This document shows positions 44,549 to 53,436 of a DNA stretch of 64,000 bases, piece after piece. Source of the DNA: Alphaproteobacteria bacterium (GTDB lineage: Bacteria; Pseudomonadota; Alphaproteobacteria; Sphingomonadales; Emcibacteraceae); the NCBI GenBank assembly GCA_030428615.1, contig JAUIDN010000002.1, forward strand, positions 1 to 64,000. The letters run 5' to 3'. Within the stretch, counting starts at the first letter, position 1. Each line of letters opens with the position of its first letter. A program made the translations under genes and the position numbers. Under the pieces are notes generated by a model that was not told the origin of the DNA, made no database searches, and saw only the letters and a program-made list of their open reading frames with translations.

Positions 44549-45472
44549 CTATTCGTTGAAATTTGGTCCTCTACCCATGACCGCCTCAATTCTCGACGCT
44601 AAACGTTCACTCAGTTCTTTTGGAGTTTGCCAATTAATACAATTGTACTGCCTTATGTCAAAATGCAAGTCAGACATCTCGGTATTACAGCACGTCCAAA
44701 ACACCGGAATATCATTACCTAATGCATACCCGGCCTCAAAATAAACGCCCCCTCTATGCCCAGTAAAGTCAGCCACCACAAATTTTGAAGCATTAATTTG
44801 AGATATAATTTCATCGTCTATCTTGTTGATATGTTCGTGGCGATCAACCCTCATTGCTTCATACCCTGCGTTCATTATTCCCACTCTAATTCCTTCACTA
44901 AAAACACCTTCCATCTCAGGAGCGAACGACATGGCAACAAACCCCATCATCGAAGAATTCTGCTTAACCATGAAATTTTCCGCATGATATGCAAACCCAG
45001 CATGAGTAACACGATAGTTGCCACCTCTTTCTCCCTGTCTTACAACTAAACCCTTATCAATAAGTAGCTCTGTTAAGAATACTAGCTCTTCACGGTCAAG
45101 TGAATATGACGCACCAATAAACCTTTCATCGTTAACGTTAAAGTTTACAATTATACCGTCAATTCTACTAACTGCCTCTTGCAAAATTCTATCCGCTCGT
45201 TCAATCACTGACGGCAGTGGACGGTCAGTTATCGATTTAAGTACATAACTATCTATGTATGCTGGAACCACACCTGAACGGTTTTGATCTAAAACCCAAC
45301 CTTTGATCCGTCGTTTATTCTCCGCCCCCTTTCTTAATTTTACTATAGCAAGAGCAGTGCCTGAAAATATAAAGTCACCGCAACTATCACACTTTTGGTG
45401 CAATGTATCTCCAGTCGCGGTGTCAAATGTTGTTGAACTGTTATTACATAGTTCGCACGGGTCGATTGGCAT
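44549..45472 (-). CDS. Zinc-ribbon plus nucleoside deoxyribosyltransferase-like (DRHyd/TIR-like) protein
   Basis: 307 residues. An N-terminal zinc ribbon has ligands Cys6, Cys9, Cys28 and Cys31. The middle (about 85-165) is helical. The C-terminal domain (about 170-285) shows GFVAMSF, the DRHEHINKIDDEII helix, ASKFVVADFTGHRGGVYFEAGYALG and IPVFWTC, the pattern of the deoxyribosyltransferase-like/DRHyd fold, related to TIR and SLOG folds and reported as an effector in nucleotide-based conflict systems. The Glu of YFEAGYALG would be the catalytic residue. Likely a defence effector given the island context. Confidence 0.7.
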   Translation of the reverse strand: MPIDPCELCNNSSTTFDTATGDTLHQKCDSCGDFIFSGTALAIVKLRKGAENKRRIKGWVLDQNRSGVVPAYIDSYVLKSITDRPLPSVIERADRILQEAVSRIDGIIVNFNVNDERFIGASYSLDREELVFLTELLIDKGLVVRQGERGGNYRVTHAGFAYHAENFMVKQNSSMMGFVAMSFAPEMEGVFSEGIRVGIMNAGYEAMRVDRHEHINKIDDEIISQINASKFVVADFTGHRGGVYFEAGYALGNDIPVFWTCCNTEMSDLHFDIRQYNCINWQTPKELSERLASRIEAVMGRGPNFNE

Positions 45473-45493
45473 ATTTAATCCCCAAAAATATTG

Positions 45494-45515
45494 ATGGTTT
45501 ACAATTTAAAACCAT
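45494..45515. promoter_or_regulatory. Short inverted repeat upstream of the DRHyd-like gene
   Basis: ATGGTTT (45494-45500) and AAACCAT (45509-45515) flank 8 bases, 22 bases upstream of the start codon at 45472. It could be an operator; no binding protein is identified. Confidence 0.35.
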
Positions 45516-45577
45516 TATTCTAATTCGCCACAATATATAGTATGGGAAGGTTATTCAATCTAATCCGCGCACCATTT

Positions 45578-46552
45578 TTATAACATTGTACTCAATATAT
45601 TTGATTTAAATAGTTCACCTTCACGAATATATCGTCTTATTGTAACGTCAGACTTATGCCCAGTCTGTTTCATAATTGCCCACGTCTCGGCCCCTGCTTG
45701 AGCGGCAGATGTGGCAAAGCCTGCTCTTAATGAATGGCCTGAGAACATGGCAGGATCAAAACCTGCAAGTGTCACACGTTGTTTAATGATATACGCTACC
45801 CCGTGGTCGGCTAGTCTGTCTTGCCCTAACCCAAGCTCACCCAGCGGTCTAAAAAGTGACCCTTCTTCAATCTCACTAATTTCCATGTAAGTTTTGAGTG
45901 ACGAAACTGGGCAGTAGTCACCACGAGCATAAGGTATGCCAATCCGCCTTCCTTCACCTTGCTGATCTGTCTTGCTTCGTACAATATTTAGTATCACACC
46001 TTCTGGAACAAACTCGATGTGTGAACAATCAAGGGCGACCAGCTCAGAGCGCCTCAGAGCGCTAGCAAAGCCTATAAGTAGTAGTGCGCGGTCACGAACG
46101 CCTTTAACGTCGTCCTCGCACGTCTGAAGCATCTTAATTAATCGTTCTTTGGTTATCGGTGATACTTGTTTTGGTGCTACATGATGTTTTCTTCGAATAC
46201 CCTTCATCGTATTGCGAACGAGTTCTGTTTTGGTCGGGTTATCATAACCTTTCACTTCGTGGATTTTAGACAAAGCAGCCACACGGCGTGATAATGTCGA
46301 TACGGATAATATGCCAGCGTGATCTGCTAGATAGTTTGCCACTAGTTCCGGACTAGCAGGTATATTTCCACCCCACCCAACGAAATGTTGAAGATCGGAT
46401 TTGTACGCTCGTAACGTGGCTTCAGATGACGATGCCCGCACATAGTCTTTTGTGCGCTCAGAAGCTTCATTTTCCACCCTCGATAAGTGAAAGTTATCGG
46501 GGGCAGGTGCGCTAACTAGCTCGCTTGGATTAAAGTTATGTTTTTTTATCAT
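45578..46552 (-). CDS. Second tyrosine recombinase of the island
   Basis: 324 residues: a SAM-like N-terminal core-binding domain (about 30-125, SSEATLRAYKSDLQHFVGWGG) and a catalytic domain with the first Arg in ASALRRSELVALD, the HxxR in SGHSLRAGF, the later His in TGHKSDVTIRRY and a Tyr nucleophile in that RRYIREGE segment. Length is normal for a stand-alone recombinase. It is unrelated to the large recombinase at the tRNA end and may belong to an older nested element or resolve or invert DNA inside the island. Confidence 0.88.
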   Translation of the reverse strand: MIKKHNFNPSELVSAPAPDNFHLSRVENEASERTKDYVRASSSEATLRAYKSDLQHFVGWGGNIPASPELVANYLADHAGILSVSTLSRRVAALSKIHEVKGYDNPTKTELVRNTMKGIRRKHHVAPKQVSPITKERLIKMLQTCEDDVKGVRDRALLLIGFASALRRSELVALDCSHIEFVPEGVILNIVRSKTDQQGEGRRIGIPYARGDYCPVSSLKTYMEISEIEEGSLFRPLGELGLGQDRLADHGVAYIIKQRVTLAGFDPAMFSGHSLRAGFATSAAQAGAETWAIMKQTGHKSDVTIRRYIREGELFKSNILSTML

Positions 46553-46640
46553 GATAACTTATCGTGACATATGATCACCACAAGGCAATAATTAAAGCTC
46601 TCTTTGAAAAGACCGTAATTTGGGTGTTCGTTTGTAAGAA

Positions 46641-47210
46641 TTATCGGCTGCGATAATCGTATGGATTTTCGAATTCCCCCGCCCAGATACCGACGTTAGC
46701 AATTCTGGCCTGTGTCTCTTCAATTACATAGTCGTACGAATAGTAAGTGTAAGCAACCGCCATGCCTGCTGATACCATTGATGCTTCTATATCTTCATTC
46801 AAGTAATTGTAACACTGCGCAATTGTGCGGCCATAACGATCGGTGCTTTCTGTGATGCAGGTTACTATCTGGTTGTTGATTATTGTATTCAGATAAGCTT
46901 TTGCTTCAACACCGCACTGATACTTCCTACCTTCTTTCGTGCAAGGCTGATCAATTTCCGGTGCGTCAATGCCGTGAAACCTAATTCGTTCGCCATTAAT
47001 TTTAATTGTGTCGCCATCTGTGATTTCAGCATAGCCTCGAATATCACCATCAACTGTTTTAGCTAGTTGACCTGTATTGTTATTGGTGAGGGAAACAATG
47101 TCTGGTGCATAAAATCCAACCAATGCACCCAATACAATAGCTACACAAATTATTGGCAATAATTTTACCGATTTCGATCGCCTTCTAAAAGGCAACAGCT
47201 TGCCCATCAT
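46641..47210 (-). CDS. Membrane-anchored thermonuclease-family protein
   Basis: 189 residues: a basic N-terminus, one membrane helix (about 16-34) and a staphylococcal-nuclease fold with DGDTIKINGERIRFHGIDAPEIDQ, the Glu/Arg catalytic region GVEAKAYL and DRYGRTIAQCY. The topology puts the nuclease outside the cytoplasmic membrane, where it could cut incoming DNA. AAGG precedes the ATG. It lies 103 bases after the exonuclease I gene on the same strand, so it may be part of the same transcription unit. Confidence 0.85.
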   Translation of the reverse strand: MMGKLLPFRRRSKSVKLLPIICVAIVLGALVGFYAPDIVSLTNNNTGQLAKTVDGDIRGYAEITDGDTIKINGERIRFHGIDAPEIDQPCTKEGRKYQCGVEAKAYLNTIINNQIVTCITESTDRYGRTIAQCYNYLNEDIEASMVSAGMAVAYTYYSYDYVIEETQARIANVGIWAGEFENPYDYRSR

Positions 47211-47313
47211 AAAACCTTCATATTAATCAATTCTACAAGGAACCGACTATAGTGGAAAACACTGAATTTCTTCTTAATGGTATCACAACCCTTATCTTGT
47301 TCGTGGCGATGCG

Positions 47314-48711
47314 TTAACTCACACCGTAGCTATCCAGGTACTCTTGAATTTCGTCGAGAAACTCATCTCTGTCCTGAAAACGAGGATCGGATCGTGCTTT
47401 TTCTAATTCCTCAAACGCTTGTTCAATCGTACACCATCCATCTTTCTCAGGAGCTGGCCCAACCAATCTGTTGTTTTTCCAATCGTCGAGTTTATCTATA
47501 ACATTTGGGGGTAACATCTCCGGGGCATGTTGATATATAAGTCGGCATCCTGCCTCTCTTAACCTGACGTCTTCCATTTGCAGTACAAGTTCATATCGTT
47601 CGTTCCAGCCTACTCTGTGGAATTGCTCCATCAACCGCTGATCATCCCAACTTGGAAAACCTTCGAATATTTTTCCTTCAAGGTAGTCTTTCTTTTCGTA
47701 ACCTTCAGTTATTAGGGCTAATGCTTGCCCAACCTTATCGCAAAAGTCTGGTCTACTTTGTACTAATTGCGCTCGCCGTTTAAGTTCTTCATATCCGATT
47801 TCCTGAATAATTGGGTTTAGCGACTGTTCATTTGCTGGAAAAAGGATAGGCTGATTATTAGTCTTAACTGACCTTAGTCTTTTTTCACGGTCGTTACGGA
47901 CGGCTACAAGCTCATCTACAGACAAGTCCAGAAGATCGCTCGGATCATTCCGAAGGTCAACAACGCCAAAATCTGTGGGATTAATCGAATTGACCCCTGC
48001 CATACTAACCGCAAATCGACAGATACGGCCAAAATGATTTTCCGTTAAACATATTGGTCCCATATTCCCAAGTAACTCTTCGATATGCGGCTTAGCAACA
48101 TTTTGCATCATCTCTTCCCACACATATGGGGCCTTCGTCTTGATGATTTTCATAATATGCAAGGTTGCCCTGACATCGTCGAGAGCATCATGAGCGTTTT
48201 CGTGGGCAAAGCCATTTAAAGGAGCAAGCTGATCCAGCTTAAAGGAAGGATTGCCTTTAACGCTGACAGGTATCTCAAGAACGCCCGGACTATGCACGTG
48301 GCAAGCATGAGCCATTCGTAGAACATCAGCGCGGGTATTGCCGTTAGTATTCGTCAGATACGTAGGCAGTAAATTCTGATAAAAAGCCTGTCTCACAAGT
48401 GGCTCGTCAAAAGCCAGCGAATTGTAACCTGTTATCACAGCTGGTGACCATTGTTCTATGAACGCTTTAATGCTCAGTACGAACTCGTAATGTGAAGGGA
48501 GTGAACGATCTGTAATCTGGGCAGGACGGACATTAGTTACAAGTAGGGCTGTCGGATTAGCCACCACGTGCGGCTGTATCTGGCACCGGATGTCTATGGT
48601 TTCAATTTCGTTTAGCTCGTCATCAGTGACTATCGCGGCAAACTGAAGTATCTGATCAAACTCCGTTGCCGTGCCAGTTGTCTCTGTATCATAAACTAGA
48701 AAATTCATCAT
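47314..48711 (-). CDS. Exonuclease I (SbcB-like) 3'-5' DNA exonuclease
   Basis: 465 residues, close to E. coli ExoI (475). DEDDh catalytic residues: Asp8 and Glu10 (VYDTETTG), Asp in GYNSLAFDEPLVRQAFY, and His/Asp in NAHDALDDVRAT. The ExoI landmarks LPSFRLxxL-like (NPSFKLDQLAPLNGF) and the C-terminal helical part are present, so the whole ExoI architecture is kept. ExoI degrades single-stranded DNA. It starts 12 bases after the UvrD-like helicase gene, so it shares an operon with the OLD nuclease and helicase. Confidence 0.85.
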   Translation of the reverse strand: MMNFLVYDTETTGTATEFDQILQFAAIVTDDELNEIETIDIRCQIQPHVVANPTALLVTNVRPAQITDRSLPSHYEFVLSIKAFIEQWSPAVITGYNSLAFDEPLVRQAFYQNLLPTYLTNTNGNTRADVLRMAHACHVHSPGVLEIPVSVKGNPSFKLDQLAPLNGFAHENAHDALDDVRATLHIMKIIKTKAPYVWEEMMQNVAKPHIEELLGNMGPICLTENHFGRICRFAVSMAGVNSINPTDFGVVDLRNDPSDLLDLSVDELVAVRNDREKRLRSVKTNNQPILFPANEQSLNPIIQEIGYEELKRRAQLVQSRPDFCDKVGQALALITEGYEKKDYLEGKIFEGFPSWDDQRLMEQFHRVGWNERYELVLQMEDVRLREAGCRLIYQHAPEMLPPNVIDKLDDWKNNRLVGPAPEKDGWCTIEQAFEELEKARSDPRFQDRDEFLDEIQEYLDSYGVS

Positions 48712-48723
48712 TAAACCTTATAA

Positions 48724-50151
48724 TCAAAAGTTCAAATTAGTAGTTTTGCTGCAAATTGTCACCGTTTTAGCTCCCCTAGTCATCGCAACATATAAATTTT
48801 TCGCGTCGAGGTCATCGGCATTAAGTACAACGACATGATCAGCTTCCAAGCCCTTTAAGAGTAAGGTGCTTCCGATTGCACTTTGCGGCAACTGTCTGCC
48901 TATAGCTCTGTTTTCTTCTCGCACTTGAACAGCGGCATCTTCAAAGTTCTTGTCGTCAGCTGAACTCATCGTGATTGCCTTCATACAAGCCTTCAAGACA
49001 GCTGGCCTGTAATTTCTACATTCTGTCTGTTTTGTGCATGACGACAATAAATTTGCTACATTGGAAAGAGTTGGAAATTCCTCTAATCGCAAAGCTGCTA
49101 GCTCCATGTCAGTTGCTGGATTTCTCGCTCTGTTAGATTTAATGGTTTTTAATCTGGCCATTGTACCCTCGACATCAATATTTGTGAGAACACTACTAGC
49201 AAAATTCAATGTTTCTCTCACTGAATAGCCATCACCTAAACATAGTCGACTTGCAAAATTAGTTAAATCTATCAAGCTAACTGGTTCAACAGTTATTATG
49301 CCTGGTACCCTCTTGGCAATTCTAAAACGGCTTTTCTCTGATCTGCTATCACCAATTACTAGTGACGTTTCTCCCTTAGCTTTATGTATGCATCTTGCAG
49401 CGTCTACTAATTTGTTATGATCTTCTTGATCACCTTGCAGTTCAACCCATCTTACCGACGCTGGTGCTTGATTTAGATCAACAACTTCACCATTTAGAAG
49501 CTTAGTCCGAACTTTAAGTAGCCATTCTCCTAGCTCTTCATTTTTTTCATTAATCCAACGCCAAGGTTTAGTGAGTTCGCCTTTTTGAGGAAAATGTTTG
49601 CAAACATGCTCGTCCCAATCGGCAAGCGGGTCATTTCCAAAACCGAAAATTGCTTGCATAGGGTCGGCCAATATACATGCGGGCAAGTGATTAGCTGCAA
49701 AATATACAATCGCATGTTGATTGTGAGAACAGTCTTGGTATTCATCAACTATAATTCTTGAATAGCTTGCCTTCAGAATATCGGTTAAATGACCTTTTTT
49801 TAACACTCTCCAACAAGCCTTCCTAATTTTTAAATAATTGGGCTTTTTGGGATTTGCTCCAGAAGAATAGTTCGCACGAACGGGGAATGTTGAAACAATC
49901 CTCATAGCCCACCCATCAATAGTGGCTAGTTTATACTTGGATTTTGGAATAGCCAGTTTTTGCAAACGTTGCCGGATTGCTGCAACGCCAGCATTTGTAT
50001 GAGTTAATATCAAAATAGGTTTTTCATCAGTGTGCTCAATTAGAGCCTCAGTAATTAAGTGCGTTTTACCGCAGCCTGCTGGGGCTATAATAAGTCCGCG
50101 AGTGATAGTGAGTGGGTTTACATCACTCATCATCAACGCCAACCCAATCAT
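48724..50151 (-). CDS. UvrD-like SF1 helicase (GajB-like)
   Basis: 475 residues, the size of GajB. Walker A APAGCGKTHLI, motif Ia LTHTNAGVAAIRQRL, Walker B VDEYQDCS, motif III region LADPMQAIFGF, and motif VI NLYVAMTRGAKTV are all present without the large 2B insertions of UvrD itself. It overlaps the OLD nuclease gene by 29 bases. The ATG at 50151 has AAGGG upstream; 50133 and 50130 are possible alternatives. In Gabija, the helicase-like subunit binds the nuclease and senses DNA termini; that role is inferred here. Confidence 0.82.
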   Translation of the reverse strand: MIGLALMMSDVNPLTITRGLIIAPAGCGKTHLITEALIEHTDEKPILILTHTNAGVAAIRQRLQKLAIPKSKYKLATIDGWAMRIVSTFPVRANYSSGANPKKPNYLKIRKACWRVLKKGHLTDILKASYSRIIVDEYQDCSHNQHAIVYFAANHLPACILADPMQAIFGFGNDPLADWDEHVCKHFPQKGELTKPWRWINEKNEELGEWLLKVRTKLLNGEVVDLNQAPASVRWVELQGDQEDHNKLVDAARCIHKAKGETSLVIGDSRSEKSRFRIAKRVPGIITVEPVSLIDLTNFASRLCLGDGYSVRETLNFASSVLTNIDVEGTMARLKTIKSNRARNPATDMELAALRLEEFPTLSNVANLLSSCTKQTECRNYRPAVLKACMKAITMSSADDKNFEDAAVQVREENRAIGRQLPQSAIGSTLLLKGLEADHVVVLNADDLDAKNLYVAMTRGAKTVTICSKTTNLNF

Positions 50152-51823
50152 AAATTGCCCTTACAACACTTCTAAGGTCTTTATGTGAGTTTTCAATATC
50201 TGGAGCAATTATGTATCGTGCTACGTCTTCCATTATGGATATTCTTTTAAACCAGCCACCTAATTTTGCAGCATCTCCAAGTGTGTCTTGGCGATCTTCT
50301 CTTAAGTCTTCCTTCCATTCTTCCATATTTACGGCCGATTTTTCAGCACTAGTAATATGATCATGAACCAGTTCTTCACCATGTAATTCGATGGCGACAT
50401 CTAGTAGTTTAATGGCAGTTTCTTTAGTTACACATGAAAATAGTTCTTGCTCGATTGATAGACCTTCACTCCATTTAAAAACCATCCCGTTATTCTCGGT
50501 AAATGCTTTTTCTTCAACTTCTTTTGGCTTTACATCGTCGTCCCGCAGCGTAGAAACTTTATATTTCAAGTGTTGAAATGAGGACGCACAATTGTAAATC
50601 TTAGTAACTCCACCTGCGTCAACCAATACAGTTCCAGCAGCGGTCAATGTTTTCAGACCTTGATCACTGCGGAATAAGTCCAATCCCCTTATTAGTCCAA
50701 CCTCTGTCGCGCCTTCACAAATTATGACGTTCGTTCCAAAAAAAGCTTCGGCGGAATGCCGGATTGTACCTTGTAAGTTATCAACATCTTCAACGTTTAA
50801 AATATTATATTGGGATGGGCTTTTGCGAACTATATTAAGCTGATCACAAGACAATTCTCTTAAAACTATTGGTGAATGAGTAGTAAGGAATACCTGTGAA
50901 TTTGATTTTTTATCTCTGGTCCCCAAGGATGTTAAAAACCGAGAAATTCTATGTGGCTCAAGACCATGTTCAAGTTCATCAACAAGAATAATATTACTTT
51001 CTTTATCTACATGTTTTTGCAAACCAGCAACTAACAAACGAGTTGATCCAAGCCCCATTTTTTTTAACGAAATACCTTGGTCATCGTGTAAAGAAATATT
51101 CCCGCCAGAAAATGAAACTGAATTGGCATCAAGTAAAGCAGTAATTTCAGCCCCATAATTAACACCTAATTCATCCGCTGCATTTTCAACGATTTCCAAT
51201 GTCTCATCTAGCTGATCGCCTGCGCTTTCACCAAAAGACAATCTTGCTTGTCTTGCTGCTTCTGCAAAAGCTGCTGAATTATCTATCTTTTCTTCAGAAA
51301 TTCTGTTTAGAAGTGAAGTTTTGTTCCAACTTAAATGGTTTGATGCATATGCACCAATTCTTGTTGGAGCAACTTGCAAACGGTCCCCCCAAGAAAGGTT
51401 TCTAACTACTTCTTGGTCTTTAGCTCGTTGAGAAAGTAGAGACCATTGGGGATCAAGATCATCTTCGATTAAAAGACGAACTGTTAGGACTGTCTCAGCT
51501 CCTGATATAGGCTCATCTTCGATCGTACCGTCATCGTTCATTCCCTGTAAGAATAGACCATATCTGTCAAAAGTTTTAAGCTTGTCGTTTAAGTCCCCAA
51601 TAGTGATTTCTATTATAATTGGGTTGCTAATATCTAACTGATGAAAATCAGCATCGGTCACTGGTAAAGTGCGTTTGGCGCCAAGACACCAATCTATTGC
51701 ATCAAGTATTGTTGATTTTCCAATATCTCCATGACCGACCAAGCAATTAACATTTTTATGTGGATGCCATTCAAGACTATTTATGCTTCTAAAGTTAGAT
51801 ATTAATATTTTTCTTATGCGCAT
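50123..51823 (-). CDS. OLD-family ATPase/TOPRIM nuclease (GajA-like)
   Basis: 566 residues, like GajA (578). N-terminal ABC-type ATPase: Walker A GHGDIGKS (30-37), signature-like SLKKMGLGSTRL, Walker B ILVDELEHGLEP, H-loop LTTHSP. The C-terminal TOPRIM has the Glu in NVIICEGATEV, then VLVDAGG and the acidic LRDDD cluster. Class 2 OLD proteins like this are encoded beside UvrD-like helicases and form the Gabija anti-phage complex, where nucleotide depletion releases DNA cleavage. It is the first gene of the nuclease-helicase-exonuclease operon. Confidence 0.85.
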   Translation of the reverse strand: MRIRKILISNFRSINSLEWHPHKNVNCLVGHGDIGKSTILDAIDWCLGAKRTLPVTDADFHQLDISNPIIIEITIGDLNDKLKTFDRYGLFLQGMNDDGTIEDEPISGAETVLTVRLLIEDDLDPQWSLLSQRAKDQEVVRNLSWGDRLQVAPTRIGAYASNHLSWNKTSLLNRISEEKIDNSAAFAEAARQARLSFGESAGDQLDETLEIVENAADELGVNYGAEITALLDANSVSFSGGNISLHDDQGISLKKMGLGSTRLLVAGLQKHVDKESNIILVDELEHGLEPHRISRFLTSLGTRDKKSNSQVFLTTHSPIVLRELSCDQLNIVRKSPSQYNILNVEDVDNLQGTIRHSAEAFFGTNVIICEGATEVGLIRGLDLFRSDQGLKTLTAAGTVLVDAGGVTKIYNCASSFQHLKYKVSTLRDDDVKPKEVEEKAFTENNGMVFKWSEGLSIEQELFSCVTKETAIKLLDVAIELHGEELVHDHITSAEKSAVNMEEWKEDLREDRQDTLGDAAKLGGWFKRISIMEDVARYIIAPDIENSHKDLRSVVRAIYDWVGVDDE

Positions 51824-52377
51824 AATTAGGCCCCCATTTATTTAATCTTAGCCCCACAAAAGTGGTTCTTTTGCCATTCCATGTATCGTCATTACCAACC
51901 ATACCTTTTTCCTTTATGTAAAAATTTATTGCTCGGCAGTCGGACTATAAAAAAATCTAAAGCTTGAATTAGCCCCCAATCAGCAATATTTGATAATGGC
52001 TTATAGTAGGATGTCTGTCAAATCTGGATATCGTAATATCAAATACTAAAAATTTAAAGTGTACCCCTTACGATAATGTAAGATTATCGAGGGCTGATAC
52101 TTAAAACTGTTCTCTTTTCGAGTGATCGCTGTCGACCCAGTCGTTCAACTATATTGTTTTTTCGCCGCGTAATTCAAAAACTCGTTGTCCAAAACCATCC
52201 TATTCCTAGCGTTCATGCCTATTTATTGTCTGTGGTCTAACAAATGGTCTCTCGACTGGTCAATATTGGAATTCTGGTAATTACTTTATAAATAAGTGTA
52301 GTTACGATTTGTACTTTAAGGCCAGATACGACGATTATGATTGAAGAATATTTTAGTAAAACTGCACAACTGGCCGT
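51824..52377. other. 554-bp non-coding region upstream of the OLD nuclease operon
   Basis: No convincing gene. It contains the OLD nuclease operon promoter region and a hairpin CGATAAT-GTAAG-ATTATCG (52071-52089). TTATCGAGGGCTGAT at 52084-52098 recurs with one mismatch at 53202-53216 in the next gap, so the two regions may derive from a duplicated sequence. Confidence 0.5.
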
Positions 52378-52914
52378 TCAGTCATCCCTATTTTCCTCCG
52401 TAAATGCGATCTTCTTATCTAGCACTCGTTTTATAAGAAAAAGCTGTTCATTTGCCACCTCATGACCAGCTTGAGCTGGTCTCCCCAAATATAAATCTGG
52501 ATCTAGTCTCGCAATCAAGCCTCCACTTACGAAAAAATAGGCTAAAGATATCCCGCCCAGCCAATACAATTCATTCCACAAGCTCATAACACCCCAAACA
52601 AATCCAGCAATTCTTAATAAATTCATCATTGCGGACAGCATCTGAGCTGACAATGAAGATAACAAATACAACGAATACCGCCTATAAGCCTCAACTTCCA
52701 TTGGTGTCATTGTCAGACATATATCTGCATCTTTAGATGGCTTGCTAATAAAACTAAAAACCGCTGCAAGTAACCACAGTCCATATGACAAAGAAATAAA
52801 AATTAGCGTAGACAACTCAAGTGAAGAGAAACCAAACAACCCCGCAACAACAATTATAATTAATGCAAAGATATTACCCAATAGCCCTGCCATTATCAGA
52901 AACCTCCCGCTCAA
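52378..52914 (-). CDS. Small multi-pass membrane protein of unknown function
   Basis: 178 residues with four predicted membrane helices (about 5-27, 33-56, 82-105 and 110-133) and a charged C-terminal cytoplasmic tail ending TEENRDD. No family recognised. It stands alone between two gene-free stretches upstream of the OLD nuclease operon. A membrane component of a defence system is possible but nothing in the sequence proves it. Confidence 0.6.
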   Translation of the reverse strand: MSGRFLIMAGLLGNIFALIIIVVAGLFGFSSLELSTLIFISLSYGLWLLAAVFSFISKPSKDADICLTMTPMEVEAYRRYSLYLLSSLSAQMLSAMMNLLRIAGFVWGVMSLWNELYWLGGISLAYFFVSGGLIARLDPDLYLGRPAQAGHEVANEQLFLIKRVLDKKIAFTEENRDD

Positions 52915-53436
52915 TAAATAATGCCACCCAGTTATTACACTGAGCAGCTTTTCAAATTGTTTTCTAATACCGTTAATCGGTAACAGATATTAGCGTGAGT
53001 TTAATATCGCGGTCCTAAAAGTGACCATATTCCTTGATATTTTCCTCGCTCAACTCGACCTCAGTATAATAATGTATAGTAATAATATTATAGTCATAAA
53101 TATCAATATCTATCAAGAGGCGTCTCCAAACGTCCGTTTTGGAAGCATACACACAGAAACTACTCAAATATGCTCAGAAAACCGCTTTCAATAATGGAAG
53201 TTTATCGTGGGCTGATTATGTCGCTAGAAGCCGTTCTGTTCGATGTCGTGGCTTAAGCCTTACAAAAACGCGAAGTTATCTATAACCAGTTTCGATGGTG
53301 TTCATGCTATGCAATTCATTTGTGCAATTAAGTGCAACTTCTCCCTATTTGTAATAAATTGCATTTATAACGTATTGGTCCACATTAAACTCGTGTTCTT
53401 GATATCTCTACTTTTTATCATCTCATTGCTGATCCA
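52915..53436. other. 522-bp gene-free stretch
   Basis: AT-rich, no supported reading frame. It holds TTATCGTGGGCTGAT (53202-53216), a near copy of 52084-52098, and a short CCAAACG/CGTTTTGG inverted repeat near 53125-53145. Confidence 0.5.
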
